Origin: CAWAPS01 sp963783945
Lineage (GTDB): Bacteria > Actinomycetota > Acidimicrobiia > Acidimicrobiales > Palsa-688
Reading direction: 5' to 3'
Assembly: GCA_963783945.1 (NCBI GenBank)
Contig: CAWAPS010000021.1
Coordinates: 1-35,462, forward strand
Length of the DNA stretch: 35,462 nt
This document shows positions 17,951 to 26,174 of the stretch, piece by piece. A program made the translations under genes and the position numbers. Positions within the stretch are counted from its first letter, which is position 1. Each line of letters starts with the position of its first letter. Below the pieces are notes generated by a model. It saw only the letters and a list, made by a program, of their open reading frames with translations. It made no database searches and had not been told where the DNA came from.

Positions 17951-18832
17951 CCCTACGGGTTTGGAAGCGGATCACGCCCCGCGCCGTCGTCCACGGGTGC
18001 CTGCGTAGCGGCGCATGGTTGGTGGCTAGAAGCTTTAGCGACGATGTCAACGGGGTGCCAGCGGGCACATCCCGTAGTTGGATCAAGTCTGCATCATGGA
18101 GCCGGACGCAGCCGTGGGAGACTCTGGCCCCGGTAGTGCCAATGGCGGCGTCAGCGCCTAAGGGTCCGTGGATGGCCGTGATGGCATCGCCGGACTCTTC
18201 CCAGTCGCTGATGGTATTGCTGTGAGCCGAGGTGACCACTACGAATGGGCCGTAGCCGGTGAGGGAGGCTCGGCGAAGAGTGCCAAAAAAAACTGGCCCG
18301 TCGGTGTGGGGTAAGCGGGAAGGCCGACACCAACAGGGAAGTCGGCTACCTGTTGGCCCCGCTTGAATAGCTGAAGGTGGGTGGTGCCTAGATTGATGAC
18401 TATGCGGTAGGCGTCGCTGGCGAGGGTCACATCCCCGGCTGGCACCCAGGCCAGTGACTCGTTGGGTCGCTGAGCCAAGCGGACCTCGACCCAGCCCGGC
18501 TGTTGAGCGAGGACCGATAGTACCGACGCCTCGCCCAACCACTGTCCCGGTACATTCACTGTCGGGTGGCTGCCTGGTGTCCGGCTGCCCGGTGCCCCCG
18601 CCGGGCGTAGGGTGGCGACCAGAGTCTCACCCTTGGCCGCCTGCGCCATGGTGGTCGTCACTTGCTTGGCGGCGTACTGAGTGGTGAGGCCTGAACCGGA
18701 CTCGACAGTTGGGGTGGAAATGGCAGACTGCCGTCCAGGGGCAGAGTTATGGCTGGCCGAGCAAGCGGCGAGGACTGCCAGGCCAAGCGCCAAAATACCG
18801 CCGCATACGACCGGGCGGTACTGAACCGCCAC
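17931..18832 (-). pseudogene. L,D-transpeptidase (YkuD) lipoprotein, frameshifted
   Basis: The GTG start overlaps the stop of the upstream gene (TAGTG). The protein opens with a lipoprotein signal (LGLAVLAACSAS), then a Thr/Ser linker and SH3-like strands (WVEVRLAQRPNESLAWVPAG). The YkuD domain begins with YRIVINLGTTHLQLFK and TPTGQFF. The frame is lost near 18255-18290, close to an A8 run at 18285-18292 (T8 in the coding strand). A one-base shift gives the rest: GYGPFVVVTSAHSNT, then IHGPLGAD and the catalytic SHGCVRLHDAD. L,D-transpeptidases make 3-3 crosslinks in peptidoglycan. With the base restored it would be about 300 residues and apparently functional. Confidence 0.85.
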
Positions 18833-19366
18833 TAACCGGTCACTGGAAGTGGTGTAGACGAAACAGGGGCGGTCGCTGCCTCAGGTTCGCCCGGTCCTGT
18901 CTCATGCTCGGTGGTCCCTGTCTCAGGTTCGCCCGGTCCTGTCTCAGGCTCGATGGTTGGGGGGGGGGACCGTAGTCGCAGACGGCACGGTGGTCGTCGT
19001 CGCTCCTGGCACCGCCGTCGTCGGAGCCGTGGTCGTGGTAGTCGGTTCCTCTACGTCAAAAGCGGCTGGCTCCAAACAGGCACCTGGTGCAGGGCTAGTA
19101 AAGGCTCTCAGGGTGTAGGCTCCCGGTGCGGTGGGGGCGTCAAAGGTGCCGGAGATATTCCCAGTCGCGTTGCTGGGGCTTGGGAGAGTAATGCCTCCCG
19201 GATTGATGGTGAGAAAGACCGTGACGTGACTACAAGTCCTCCAGCCTGTGCCGGAGTAAGTGATGGTCTCGTCGGGCATCGCTCTGGTTGGGGACACAGA
19301 CAGCGTCGGGGCGGCGGCACCCGACGCCTCGACCGCAGTGCCAAACAGGATGAGGCCCGCCACCAC
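18832..19366 (-). pseudogene. Exported Ig-like protein ending in LPVTG, put out of frame by a C10 tract
   Basis: A hydrophobic N-terminus (VVVVAGLILFGTAVEASG) precedes an Ig-like/PKD-like domain (APTLSVSPTRAMPDETITYS to GAYTLRAF) and a Thr/Pro stalk. The frame ends at 18944 soon after a run of ten C (G at 18959-18968). With nine C the frame continues through an acidic stretch with two EPETG/EHETG-type repeats to LPVTG and TAG at 18834-18832, which overlaps the GTG of the L,D-transpeptidase gene. This overlap strongly supports the restored frame. The first usable start is GTG 19366, but the signal-like sequence extends upstream to a CTG codon at 19390, so the start is uncertain. The terminal LPVTG lacks the membrane helix of a sortase substrate. 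Confidence 0.7.
18959..18968. repeat. Ten-base G/C homopolymer inside the Ig-like protein gene
   Basis: Ten G on the plus strand (ten C in the coding strand). A length of nine joins the Ig-like domain to the acidic LPVTG tail; ten causes early termination. Such tracts are prone to slippage and to sequencing error. Confidence 0.8.
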
Positions 19367-19430
19367 GACGACAGAAGCCAGCCTTGACAGTCCATAATGA
19401 CTCTTTTAATATCATGCGTCTCTATCACAT

Positions 19431-19676
19431 TTAATTTATTCTGTCCAGAATTCGGATGATTACCAGCCCAGGGTCGTTCGGGTCAACCATGTCCCACGGT
19501 CCGTGGCCGAGTTCAATCTCTCGACTGGTCCGCAGGATCGTCATTGACACGAACCGCTGAAGTCCTACGAGGTCGATGGTAGGTGCTTGGGTCCGTTTAT
19601 CTACGAACAACCAATCTGCATCGGGCCGTCCAGTACTTGGCGTCGGCAGCATTTCCGCCGCCAATTGGGCGGTCAC
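19431..19676 (-). CDS. Hypothetical 81-residue protein
   Basis: GTG-started frame with a mixed amphipathic sequence (IDLVGLQRFVSMTILRTSRE, then WDMVDPNDPGLVIIRILDRI). Third-position GC is lower than in neighbouring genes. It ends 65 bp before the Ig-like gene in the same direction, in a locally AT-rich stretch. No Shine-Dalgarno and no family likeness; may be a fragment. Confidence 0.3.
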   Translation of the reverse strand: MTAQLAAEMLPTPSTGRPDADWLFVDKRTQAPTIDLVGLQRFVSMTILRTSREIELGHGPWDMVDPNDPGLVIIRILDRIN

Positions 19677-19879
19677 AGAGGCTGCACCGACGCATCGGCT
19701 TATCCTTCATTACGGCCTCCGTAGAAGGGTCGCTACTCAGCCGGGACCGGAGATCACCTTGTCCTGCTTACGTTAACCGAGGTAACTCATGCGACTGCCT
19801 TCCCCAGCTTGGAAGCGTGGTCACGCGCCACGACGCCGACCACGGGTAACGGCCTAACCGAACATGTACTTTGCCGTCC

Positions 19880-20158
19880 TCATCGTGGCGTTCCTGCTGA
19901 TCTGGGTTGGATCCCGTAGACGGCGTCGCTCTTTTGTAACTGCACCTGCTGCCAGTGAGCGAAGCCCTGCGCCGTGGTCACTCCGTCCTTCTTGGCCCGG
20001 GCTACCGAGACCTGCTCGGATGTCAGGTGCTTCGGGTGTGTGGTCGATGCTGCGACCGCCACTCCGATCGACACGGCCATGGTGGCAACCACCCACCTAC
20101 CCCAGTGCAGTCGCCTGCGTCGAGGAGGGGCTGCCCCACTCTCATGCGCTGTGGCCAT
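19880..20158 (-). CDS. Small single-pass membrane protein downstream of the secreted nuclease
   Basis: 92 residues: a basic N-terminus (PPRRRRLHWGR), one hydrophobic helix (WVVATMAVSIGVAVAAS) and an external helical domain (LTSEQVSVARAKKDGVTTAQ to HWQQVQLQKSDAVYG). It starts 43 bp after the stop of the nuclease-like gene, same direction, so probably one transcript. No family recognised. A helper or protective role for the nuclease is possible but only inferred. Confidence 0.5.
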   Translation of the reverse strand: MATAHESGAAPPRRRRLHWGRWVVATMAVSIGVAVAASTTHPKHLTSEQVSVARAKKDGVTTAQGFAHWQQVQLQKSDAVYGIQPRSAGTPR

Positions 20159-20201
20159 TCGCTGTCCCAGGCCATTGTGCCATCGTCCGCCTTGACTGGG
20201 C

Positions 20202-20750
20202 TCATCGGACGTGCAACTGACGGTAGAAGGCCACCCGGTTGGTCGATATGGCATGCCGGGCGTAGGCCAAGGTGATCTTGCCGTCGCACACGTCCTTGTG
20301 GGCGGCGTTCGCCAGCTTGTCCTTGGGGTTGTTGAACTCTCCGGGCTCGGGCCACAGGTTCTTCTGGCTGGTGGTCGCTCCGCCCAGTTCCAGGGGGATG
20401 AAGTGATCTTCCTGGTAGTGGCTGATCGAAAGCCGGTCACCGTAGAGGTACATGTCCTGGTGCTTCACCTTGTTGGTGTAACTGGTGGAGGGACGGACCT
20501 TGGTCGTCCAGCCGGGCACGCAGATCGTCTTGTGGATCGTCGCTTGGGTGACGGCGGGGTTGGTGGCCCCAGGGGTGCAGTGCGGATCTGGGAGCACCCA
20601 CAAGCCGCTACCACGGGCGTGACACGATCCGAAGGTTGTCGGGGCCGCAACGGCGGGTGGGGCGGCGACGGTGAAAATGCCCCCGCCCAGGGCCAACCCC
20701 AGGAGCGTTGCTCCTCCGATTCGCCGGAAGAGACGCTCAATCTTTGTCAC
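20202..20750 (-). CDS. Secreted HNH-like nuclease
   Basis: From GTG 20750 (GGGGG eight bases upstream) the 182-residue product has a classic Sec signal (KIERLFRR, a hydrophobic core, cleavage near AVAAP). The mature part matches the small actinobacterial exported HNH-like proteins: TICVPGWTTKVRP, SYTNKVKHQDMYLYG, then YQEDHFIPLELGG (the EDH..PLELGG metal/catalytic core), NLWPEP and a KDKLANAAHKDVC helix. Four Cys could form disulphides outside the cell. Frames open upstream to 20876, with an ATG at 20813 as a less likely start. Nuclease activity is expected from the family motif, not proven. Confidence 0.8.
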   Translation of the reverse strand: MTKIERLFRRIGGATLLGLALGGGIFTVAAPPAVAAPTTFGSCHARGSGLWVLPDPHCTPGATNPAVTQATIHKTICVPGWTTKVRPSTSYTNKVKHQDMYLYGDRLSISHYQEDHFIPLELGGATTSQKNLWPEPGEFNNPKDKLANAAHKDVCDGKITLAYARHAISTNRVAFYRQLHVR

Positions 20751-20960
20751 GTCACGAACCCCCAGCGGTTGGTGGCCCGGCTTCGGGGCAGGTGACACTG
20801 TCGCCGAGGCCATTCTTACTTCAGGCTCGGAAGCCCGTCTGAACGTGAGATAAACCCGCCCCCAACCTGGTGTCAACTCCCTGATTTTCCTCTAGCCCTG
20901 GACTGACGGCGCCCTTAGAGTTGCCATGTTGGAGCCTCCAAATCCTCCAACACGCTGTGA

Positions 20961-20985
20961 CACCCGGTCGGCGGGCGACCGGGTG
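20961..20985. terminator. Perfect 10-bp hairpin
   Basis: CACCCGGTCG-GCGGG-CGACCGGGTG, a perfect 10-bp stem with a 5-base loop. It sits about 210 bp upstream of the nuclease gene and is not followed by a T-run on either strand. It may be a terminator or a protein-binding palindrome. Part of its right arm (CCGGGTGCGCAGC) recurs near 21220. Confidence 0.4.
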
Positions 20986-21005
20986 CGCAGCGGGCTCAGC
21001 ACGTC

Positions 21006-21365
21006 GTGGGCAGGCTTGAACTGGTCGTCGCCAGGCTGAGCGATCACTACTCGCCTGGAAACGTTGATCGAGTCCGTGGCCGGTATCGGCCGGGACCTGC
21101 GTCAGTAACCGCCACGACGATGGTGGCCAGGCCATCTTCCCAGGGTGATCCCGCCCCTAGAGTGGACTCGCTGGGGTCTTCCAAGTTCCTTCAGCGGGCT
21201 GCGACCCGCTCCCCCCAGGCGGCCGGGTGCGCAGCAGTAGCCTTTTTGGTGTCCTGGCGATCGTCCGTACCTGGCTCGGTTTTCCGCACCCTGGCCCTGT
21301 TCGTCGTACTGCTCGGGGCCATCTACACCTTCAGCATGGTCCGTCGGCGCAATCACTGGCGCTAA
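21006..21365 (+). CDS. Possible small membrane-anchored protein
   Basis: 119-codon frame whose last third has a clear helix (FRTLALFVVLLGAIYTF) and a basic end (SMVRRRNHWR). The N-terminal part is Arg/Ser-rich and may be non-coding, so the real start is unknown. No family and no good ribosome site. The rest of 20877-21601 shows only the hairpin at 20961 and part of a dispersed repeat. Confidence 0.3.
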   Translation: MGRLELVVARLSDHYSPGNVDRVRGRYRPGPASVTATTMVARPSSQGDPAPRVDSLGSSKFLQRAATRSPQAAGCAAVAFLVSWRSSVPGSVFRTLALFVVLLGAIYTFSMVRRRNHWR

Positions 21366-21390
21366 TGCTGACCCGGGGCGGTCCGACACG

Positions 21391-21455
21391 CAGGCGTACA
21401 GCAGGAGGCGGGACTCCTCGACAGTCCATGGCCATCCAGGCGAAGTCATAGTACC
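21391..21455. repeat. Dispersed ~60-bp direct repeat, copy 1
   Basis: Shares AGGCGTACA, CAGGAGGCGGGAC and GCCATCCAGGCGAAGT with 22260-22316, in the same order and orientation with small indels. Origin unknown; on the minus strand both copies have open frames with similar residues (TSPGW...SRLL.YA), so they may descend from one gene. Confidence 0.6.
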
Positions 21456-21601
21456 TGTGTGCCCCCAAGGCAGGGATGGAGCGGATCGGTGGACTACTCG
21501 GTGAGCCGGAAGCCGGTGGTAGGGGCGGGATGTCCTCGACCCAAAGAGAAAGTTTAGGTAAAACCCTAGGTTCTGAAGCAGAAGCGCACTAGCTTGCCAG
21601 C

Positions 21602-21841
21602 GTGATAGCGACGTTAAGTTCCTGGGCCTGGACCGGTATCGGGATTGTCGGTTTCATCATCTTGGTGCTCCTGGCCTTCTGGCCTGCCCGAGTGGCTCGA
21701 CGCAAGGGACATAGCTGGCTGCTGTTTTTCATCTTCAGCCTGTTCCTCTTTTTCCCGGCGCTGATCGTGGCCTACCTGATGCCCAACCGTCGCCGTCGAG
21801 AACGCAGAGAGGAACGGCGTGAAGAGCGGCGTGAGGTCTGA
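21602..21841 (+). CDS. Small two-helix membrane protein
   Basis: 79 residues from GTG: helix 1 (WTGIGIVGFIILVLLAFWPA), a short basic loop (RVARRKGHS), helix 2 (LLFFIFSLFLFFPALIVAYL) and a strongly charged tail with repeated RREERREE. This layout resembles small superinfection-immunity-type or PLD-N-like membrane peptides, but no specific match can be claimed. Overlaps the next frame by 23 bp. Confidence 0.6.
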   Translation: MIATLSSWAWTGIGIVGFIILVLLAFWPARVARRKGHSWLLFFIFSLFLFFPALIVAYLMPNRRRRERREERREERREV

Positions 21842-22043
21842 TCGATCAGCTTGGACGCCGACGATAAGCGCTACCAAGCTCGCCGCCGGTATCTGGGTAG
21901 GACCTGACGACCGGTGGTATCTCGACCTGAGCGAGTTGCTGGCCTACAACAACAACCCTGACACGCCCGCCAACCGTGAACGAATCGTCACGGGTGCTCG
22001 TCTGGTCCTCAGTGAACTCGGCATCTCTGTAGAGGAACGATGA
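21819..22043 (+). CDS. Hypothetical 74-residue protein
   Basis: GTG-started frame overlapping the preceding membrane-protein gene, suggesting coupling. The body has a strand-rich part (IWVGPDDRWYLDLSELLAYN) and a C-terminal helix (NRERIVTGARLVLSELGI). The start could be GTG 21819 or 21831. No family recognised. Confidence 0.45.
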   Translation: MKSGVRSDRSAWTPTISATKLAAGIWVGPDDRWYLDLSELLAYNNNPDTPANRERIVTGARLVLSELGISVEER

Positions 22044-22087
22044 AGCACACTTGGCGGGACGCCAGGGTGAACCTCCCGGGGCGCCTC

Positions 22088-22183
22088 TTACAGCCGTCGG
22101 CGCTCCCGCTCCCTCTCACGTTCCCGCTCCCGCTCATCACGTTCACGTTCCCGCTGACGCTCTAGCTCCCGCTCGGTCGGCAT
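22088..22183 (-). CDS. 31-residue Arg/Glu-alternating micropeptide
   Basis: An ATG at 22183 is preceded by a perfect AGGAGG six bases away. The peptide begins MPTERELERQ and continues as alternating Arg-Glu with one Asp, ending RRRL. The alternation predicts a highly charged single alpha-helix or coil. The DNA is a matching low-complexity run. It is too short for usual gene callers; the ribosome site is the main support. It sits inside a longer open frame that starts elsewhere without a good ribosome site. Function unknown. Confidence 0.5.
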   Translation of the reverse strand: MPTERELERQRERERDERERERERERERRRL

Positions 22184-22259
22184 AATCGGCCTCCTGATCT
22201 CGCCGGGTCCCCGGAAGGTACTAGTGGCCGAGCCCTGGCGGCTCCCCCAGATCGGGGGA

Positions 22260-22316
22260 TAGGCGTACATCAGGAGGCGGGACGACGCCCCTAGCCATCC
22301 AGGCGAAGTGGTAGTA
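22260..22316. repeat. Dispersed ~60-bp direct repeat, copy 2
   Basis: Partner of 21391-21455; contains AGGCGTACATCAGGAGGCGG and GCCATCCAGGCGAAGT. Lies just upstream of the micropeptide gene on the minus strand. Confidence 0.6.
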
Positions 22317-22360
22317 CGGTCACCCCATGACCGAACAAGTGGGGGGCTAGTAACCTCCGG

Positions 22361-22490
22361 TCCATCACCCGCACCCACGGAGACAGCAAAACTCGCCTCT
22401 ACCGCACCTATCGAGGCGCGCTCACTTGGTGCTACAACCTGAACGCCCCGGGATACGAGCGTACGGCGGGCGTGGTATCAGGGTGTGGTG
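22361..22490 (+). pseudogene. Remnant of a phage-type HNH/AP2-associated domain
   Basis: The frame reads HGDSKTRLYRTYRGALTWCY and NLNAPGYER, then a one-base shift near 22461 gives YGGRGIRVW. This matches the common motif order HG.S.TRLYR.W..M..RC.N, Y..YGGRGI.VC at the start of phage-derived HNH endonuclease-like proteins. Nothing recognisable follows, so only a fragment remains. Confidence 0.5.
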
Positions 22491-23163
22491 GTTTTGGCGG
22501 CGGTCCTACCCCGTGTTTCGTCTTTGGGCACTGGCAACTCCACTCCACACCCCGCCGTTACCAGCGGCGCATGTCGGGACGGGGACAGGCACAGGCACTA
22601 CCTGAGCTACGTCACCACAACAGGCCCTCCAATCGACGCAACCACTCACAACGTGCGACCTCGTGTCGCACGACCTAATAAGAGTTTGCCCTCCACCCGA
22701 GTGGCCCATCCATGTCGTGTCCGCAACCAGCAAAACTGCTACTTGATATCCATAGGAGTATCGATCTGTCTCATCCGACGAGACGAAGACTCGGTGCCAT
22801 CCGCCGCGCCAGATCTGCCGTTCGGCATGTTGAACGAGCGGTGGCTCGGGCTTGGCGAAGGAGCACAGACTCGGGACAGTCCTAACGATATTGGCTCATG
22901 TCGCCTTCCCGCGCTGTCCACTAGAGCGCGGCGGGGTTGGCCGGGCTGCGGGAAAGTGCGCGGCCATGGTTGGAGTCCTTGTCTTGCGATGGGCAAACGG
23001 TGAGGCCATCGAGCGAGGCAACGGAATGTTTCGCGGGCGTGCGGAAGATGCAGCAACAGGAATGGTCTCGGCCGCGCATACCCGGTGACGGGCTCGGCGG
23101 GGGTACCGCTGCTCGTAGCTAACACATCTCGAGGGACGAGAGACATCGTTTCTGACATACCCA
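22491..23163. other. Non-coding stretch after the HNH-like remnant
   Basis: Open frames on both strands lack ribosome sites and family likeness. No repeats or clear terminators were seen. Confidence 0.4.
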
Positions 23164-26133
23164 TCAGCTGACGACGATTACCCCGTGTTTGAGCGGCTGG
23201 GGGGGTGAGTTCGGTAGTGGTGAGGGCTGAGGTGAGACGGGCGTGTAGGTGATGGCGACCCCGAAGGTTCCGGGCGAGGATTTGGCGGTGGCGGTGAGGG
23301 TGGCGGTGAAGGCGACGCCGCTCTTGGCTAGCTGCCATGCGCCGTTTCGTCCTGCGGCTGGGTTCCACCAGTACAGGTTTCCGGTACCACTCACGACGCC
23401 TTCAGCGCCGCCGATCTGGCTGTAGGTAGTCACGGAGGCTTGGAGCCACCATCGCCCGGAGCTGACCAGGGTCAGCCCGCCGGCGTAGGTGTTCTTGGTC
23501 TTGTTGACCAAGGTGGCGACGAAGCCGAAGCTCACCGTCCCACCAGCGGGCAGTGCGTACGTGCCCGTCCCGCCGGCCGCCGATCCGGGTGCGAGGACGG
23601 TGAGGGGGCTGGTCGTCGACGACGGCGTGCAGTTGGTGGTACCGGCGAAGTTGATCGTGAGCAGGTAGCTGCCGCTGAGCCAGCTGGTCGTGCTCAGAGA
23701 GCTTCCAGTGGCGTTTCCGGAGCCGTTGGTCGTGAGCAATTGGAGCGGATACGATCCTGCCACGCCGGTCAACGGGTTGCTGTTCAACGAGAACGAGACC
23801 GACTGGTCGGCGCTGCAGGCTGGCGCGGCGCTGGTCAGGGTGGCAGACGGGGTCACGCCGGAGTTGGTCGAGACCTGTTGCGGACCGGTGTAGGACAAGG
23901 CGGTACCGGCGGGGCTGACACTGACCGTCCCACCCGTGTAAGCGATGGTGTAGTCCGAATCGGCGGCCCCGCCGCAGCTGCTCGGGTAGCTGCCGACCGC
24001 ACTGGTTGCAGTAGCGGTGGTCGAACACGTGGGCTGGCTGGTCAGCGAGGCGACACCGTCGCCGTTGACCAAGCCCTTGAAGGAGGGCGTGATGCCCGGC
24101 GGGGCACCCTGGTAGGACATCAATCCGCTGGATGCGGTGATCGTCAAGGGAGCGGTGTCGACGACAAACCCGGACGCAACCGACGTCGGCTGGTAGTGGG
24201 CGTCGCCTGCCTGCACCGCGCTCAGCGCGCAGGTCCCCGCGGAGACGATATTCATCGCCAGCGGGCTGGTCCCCGACCCGCTGCACGCTCCGGACCCGGT
24301 CAGGGTGACGGGGAGCCCCGAGTCGGCCGTGGCCGACACATCCACCGGGGCGCCCCCGTAGGCCACCCCGGAGGGAAGGGTCCCGAAGGTGATGGTCTGG
24401 GGTTGGGGAACCGGCGGGTTGACGCTGAGGGTGGCGGTGCCGGTCGCCTGGCCGTCCGTGCCAGTCACGGTGCGGTCGCCAGCCGCGATCGAGGCGCACG
24501 AGTGGGTGGTGTCATCGCAGGACCCGGCGTCGATGGTCAGGGTGGTCATGGCAGTGACGTCCCCCAGGTCGTCGCCCTCGGCGTCGTAGCCTTCGGCGGT
24601 GTAGCTCTGCGCGGCTGCGTTGGCGACCGTCGCGCCCGCCGGCGAGAGGACCAGATGATCAAGCGGGCCCGACTCGACTTGAAAGTGGACGATAGACGGG
24701 CCAGAAGAGAGATAGGTCGGGATGTCGGTAGATTGGGCCTGCACCGACAGGTCGTGGATCCCCACAGCCAGGCTGGTGGTCACCAGTTGCGCCATCCCGG
24801 TAGCTGGATCAATAGGTGCCGTACCGATGACCGGGACGCTGGGACCGGGTTGCGGCCCGTCGTAGAAGGTGGCGGTGCCGGTCGGGACGTCAGCCCCCGG
24901 GAGCGTCACTTGGGTCGAAAGCGTCACCGGGTTGCCGGCTTGAACCGGGCTGAGCGGTGATACCGACAGGGTGGTCTGTCCGGCCTGGTAAGGGGGGAAG
25001 GTGGTGCCTTCCGGGCCGAGGGGGCCGAAGCCGAGAGCTGGCGAACCGGAGGATAGATGGAAATCACCGGTACCCGGGGCGACCAACTCCGGGTCGGCCT
25101 CAAAGCTCGGGCTGACGGAGTCGGTCGGACAGCTCAACCAGGTGGCATATCCACCGGGGTTGTAGATGTAGTTGCCAAGATTGGTCAGGCCCCCGAAAGC
25201 GCAGTCGGACGGGTTGGTCGCCGGCGCCCAGATCAGCGGTCCGGTGAGCAGATTCTGAGATATCGTGAGCTGGCCCTGGTTGAGTTCCACGCCGCCGCCC
25301 AGCGCGTCGCTCTGCAGCAGCGCGTACCTGCCCGTCCCTGCCGTGCCAAAGTCGATCGGCGACGTCCCGAGTGCGATCGCCGGCACGTGGGCGGACGGGA
25401 ACGCCTCGCCTGTGAAGGTCGGCCCGTCACCGAAGACGGGCCCCGGATCGCCCCCCTCGGCAACGGTGTCAGCAATGACGGCTTGACCCTGGTCGACCTC
25501 GATGGCGCTTTGCGTCCCCGGCGCCTGCACCACGCTGCCCCACACGTAGAGCGAGCCGCCGATGACGTGGATTCCGTCACCTTGGTTGTCGAAAATCGAC
25601 GCTCCGTCCACAGCGACGTTGGCGTTGTCGAACAGGCGCAGGCCGGTCAGGGCCCCACCGGTGATGCCGCCCCCGTGGATCGACGCCCGGCAACTGTCGC
25701 AGACGACTGAGCTGTCCGTGACGGTGGAGCTGAGATCGCCTCCCCCCTGGACGGCGGTGTCCACCAGATACAGGGTGCTGCCGCTGCCGGCGTCGATCTG
25801 TCCCCACCCGGTACCAAACTGGGCCTGCTCGAAATCGACGCCACTGGTGGGCGTCCCCATCGACTCGAGGGTGCCCTCGACGGTGATCGACACGTAGGGA
25901 TCCAGCGCAATGAGGCTGCCGGCCGGGACGGTCACGGTGATCCCCGCCTCGATGGTGACGTCGCCTGTGATGTGGCCACCCGCCCAAGTGGTGTCGGTCG
26001 AGATCGTGCCCGAGATGTCTCCGGGGCTAGCCTGCGCCGACGCCGGCGCCACCACGACGATCCCACCGGCGACGGCGCTGAGCAAGAACGCGACCGTGAC
26101 ACAGCGAAGGATCCTGACCACTCGAAGCGTCAT
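23164..26133 (-). CDS. Large exported protein: beta-helix, Ig-like and MBG-type domains
   Basis: 989 residues from ATG 26133, which has AAAGG about eight bases upstream; the longer frame to 26313 is unlikely. A Sec signal (basic LRVVRILRC, hydrophobic core, cleavage near ASA or AQA) is followed by ~290 residues typical of a parallel beta-helix (short Gly/Val/Ser-rich turns, DVTIEAG, GTLESMG, DNANVAVDGASIFDNQGDGI). Next come Ig-like repeats of the Big_3_5 kind (TTLSVSPLSPVQAGNPVTLS, PTGTATFYDG), an MBG-like domain (APLTITASSGLMSYQGAPPG) and a third Ig-like unit. The C-terminal ~130 residues are Trp/Tyr-rich strands ending in a Pro-rich tail. No anchor or LPxTG is seen. Likely an adhesin or cell-envelope protein. 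Confidence 0.8.
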   Translation of the reverse strand: MTLRVVRILRCVTVAFLLSAVAGGIVVVAPASAQASPGDISGTISTDTTWAGGHITGDVTIEAGITVTVPAGSLIALDPYVSITVEGTLESMGTPTSGVDFEQAQFGTGWGQIDAGSGSTLYLVDTAVQGGGDLSSTVTDSSVVCDSCRASIHGGGITGGALTGLRLFDNANVAVDGASIFDNQGDGIHVIGGSLYVWGSVVQAPGTQSAIEVDQGQAVIADTVAEGGDPGPVFGDGPTFTGEAFPSAHVPAIALGTSPIDFGTAGTGRYALLQSDALGGGVELNQGQLTISQNLLTGPLIWAPATNPSDCAFGGLTNLGNYIYNPGGYATWLSCPTDSVSPSFEADPELVAPGTGDFHLSSGSPALGFGPLGPEGTTFPPYQAGQTTLSVSPLSPVQAGNPVTLSTQVTLPGADVPTGTATFYDGPQPGPSVPVIGTAPIDPATGMAQLVTTSLAVGIHDLSVQAQSTDIPTYLSSGPSIVHFQVESGPLDHLVLSPAGATVANAAAQSYTAEGYDAEGDDLGDVTAMTTLTIDAGSCDDTTHSCASIAAGDRTVTGTDGQATGTATLSVNPPVPQPQTITFGTLPSGVAYGGAPVDVSATADSGLPVTLTGSGACSGSGTSPLAMNIVSAGTCALSAVQAGDAHYQPTSVASGFVVDTAPLTITASSGLMSYQGAPPGITPSFKGLVNGDGVASLTSQPTCSTTATATSAVGSYPSSCGGAADSDYTIAYTGGTVSVSPAGTALSYTGPQQVSTNSGVTPSATLTSAAPACSADQSVSFSLNSNPLTGVAGSYPLQLLTTNGSGNATGSSLSTTSWLSGSYLLTINFAGTTNCTPSSTTSPLTVLAPGSAAGGTGTYALPAGGTVSFGFVATLVNKTKNTYAGGLTLVSSGRWWLQASVTTYSQIGGAEGVVSGTGNLYWWNPAAGRNGAWQLAKSGVAFTATLTATAKSSPGTFGVAITYTPVSPQPSPLPNSPPQPLKHGVIVVS

Positions 26134-26174
26134 GTCGCTGCCTTTCGTGCTGCGGTCGTCGGTTCTGGGGTTGA

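Noticed and set aside
18832..18846. LPVTG as a sortase sorting signal
   Set aside because: A stop codon follows at once, with no hydrophobic helix or basic tail, so normal sortase anchoring is unlikely.
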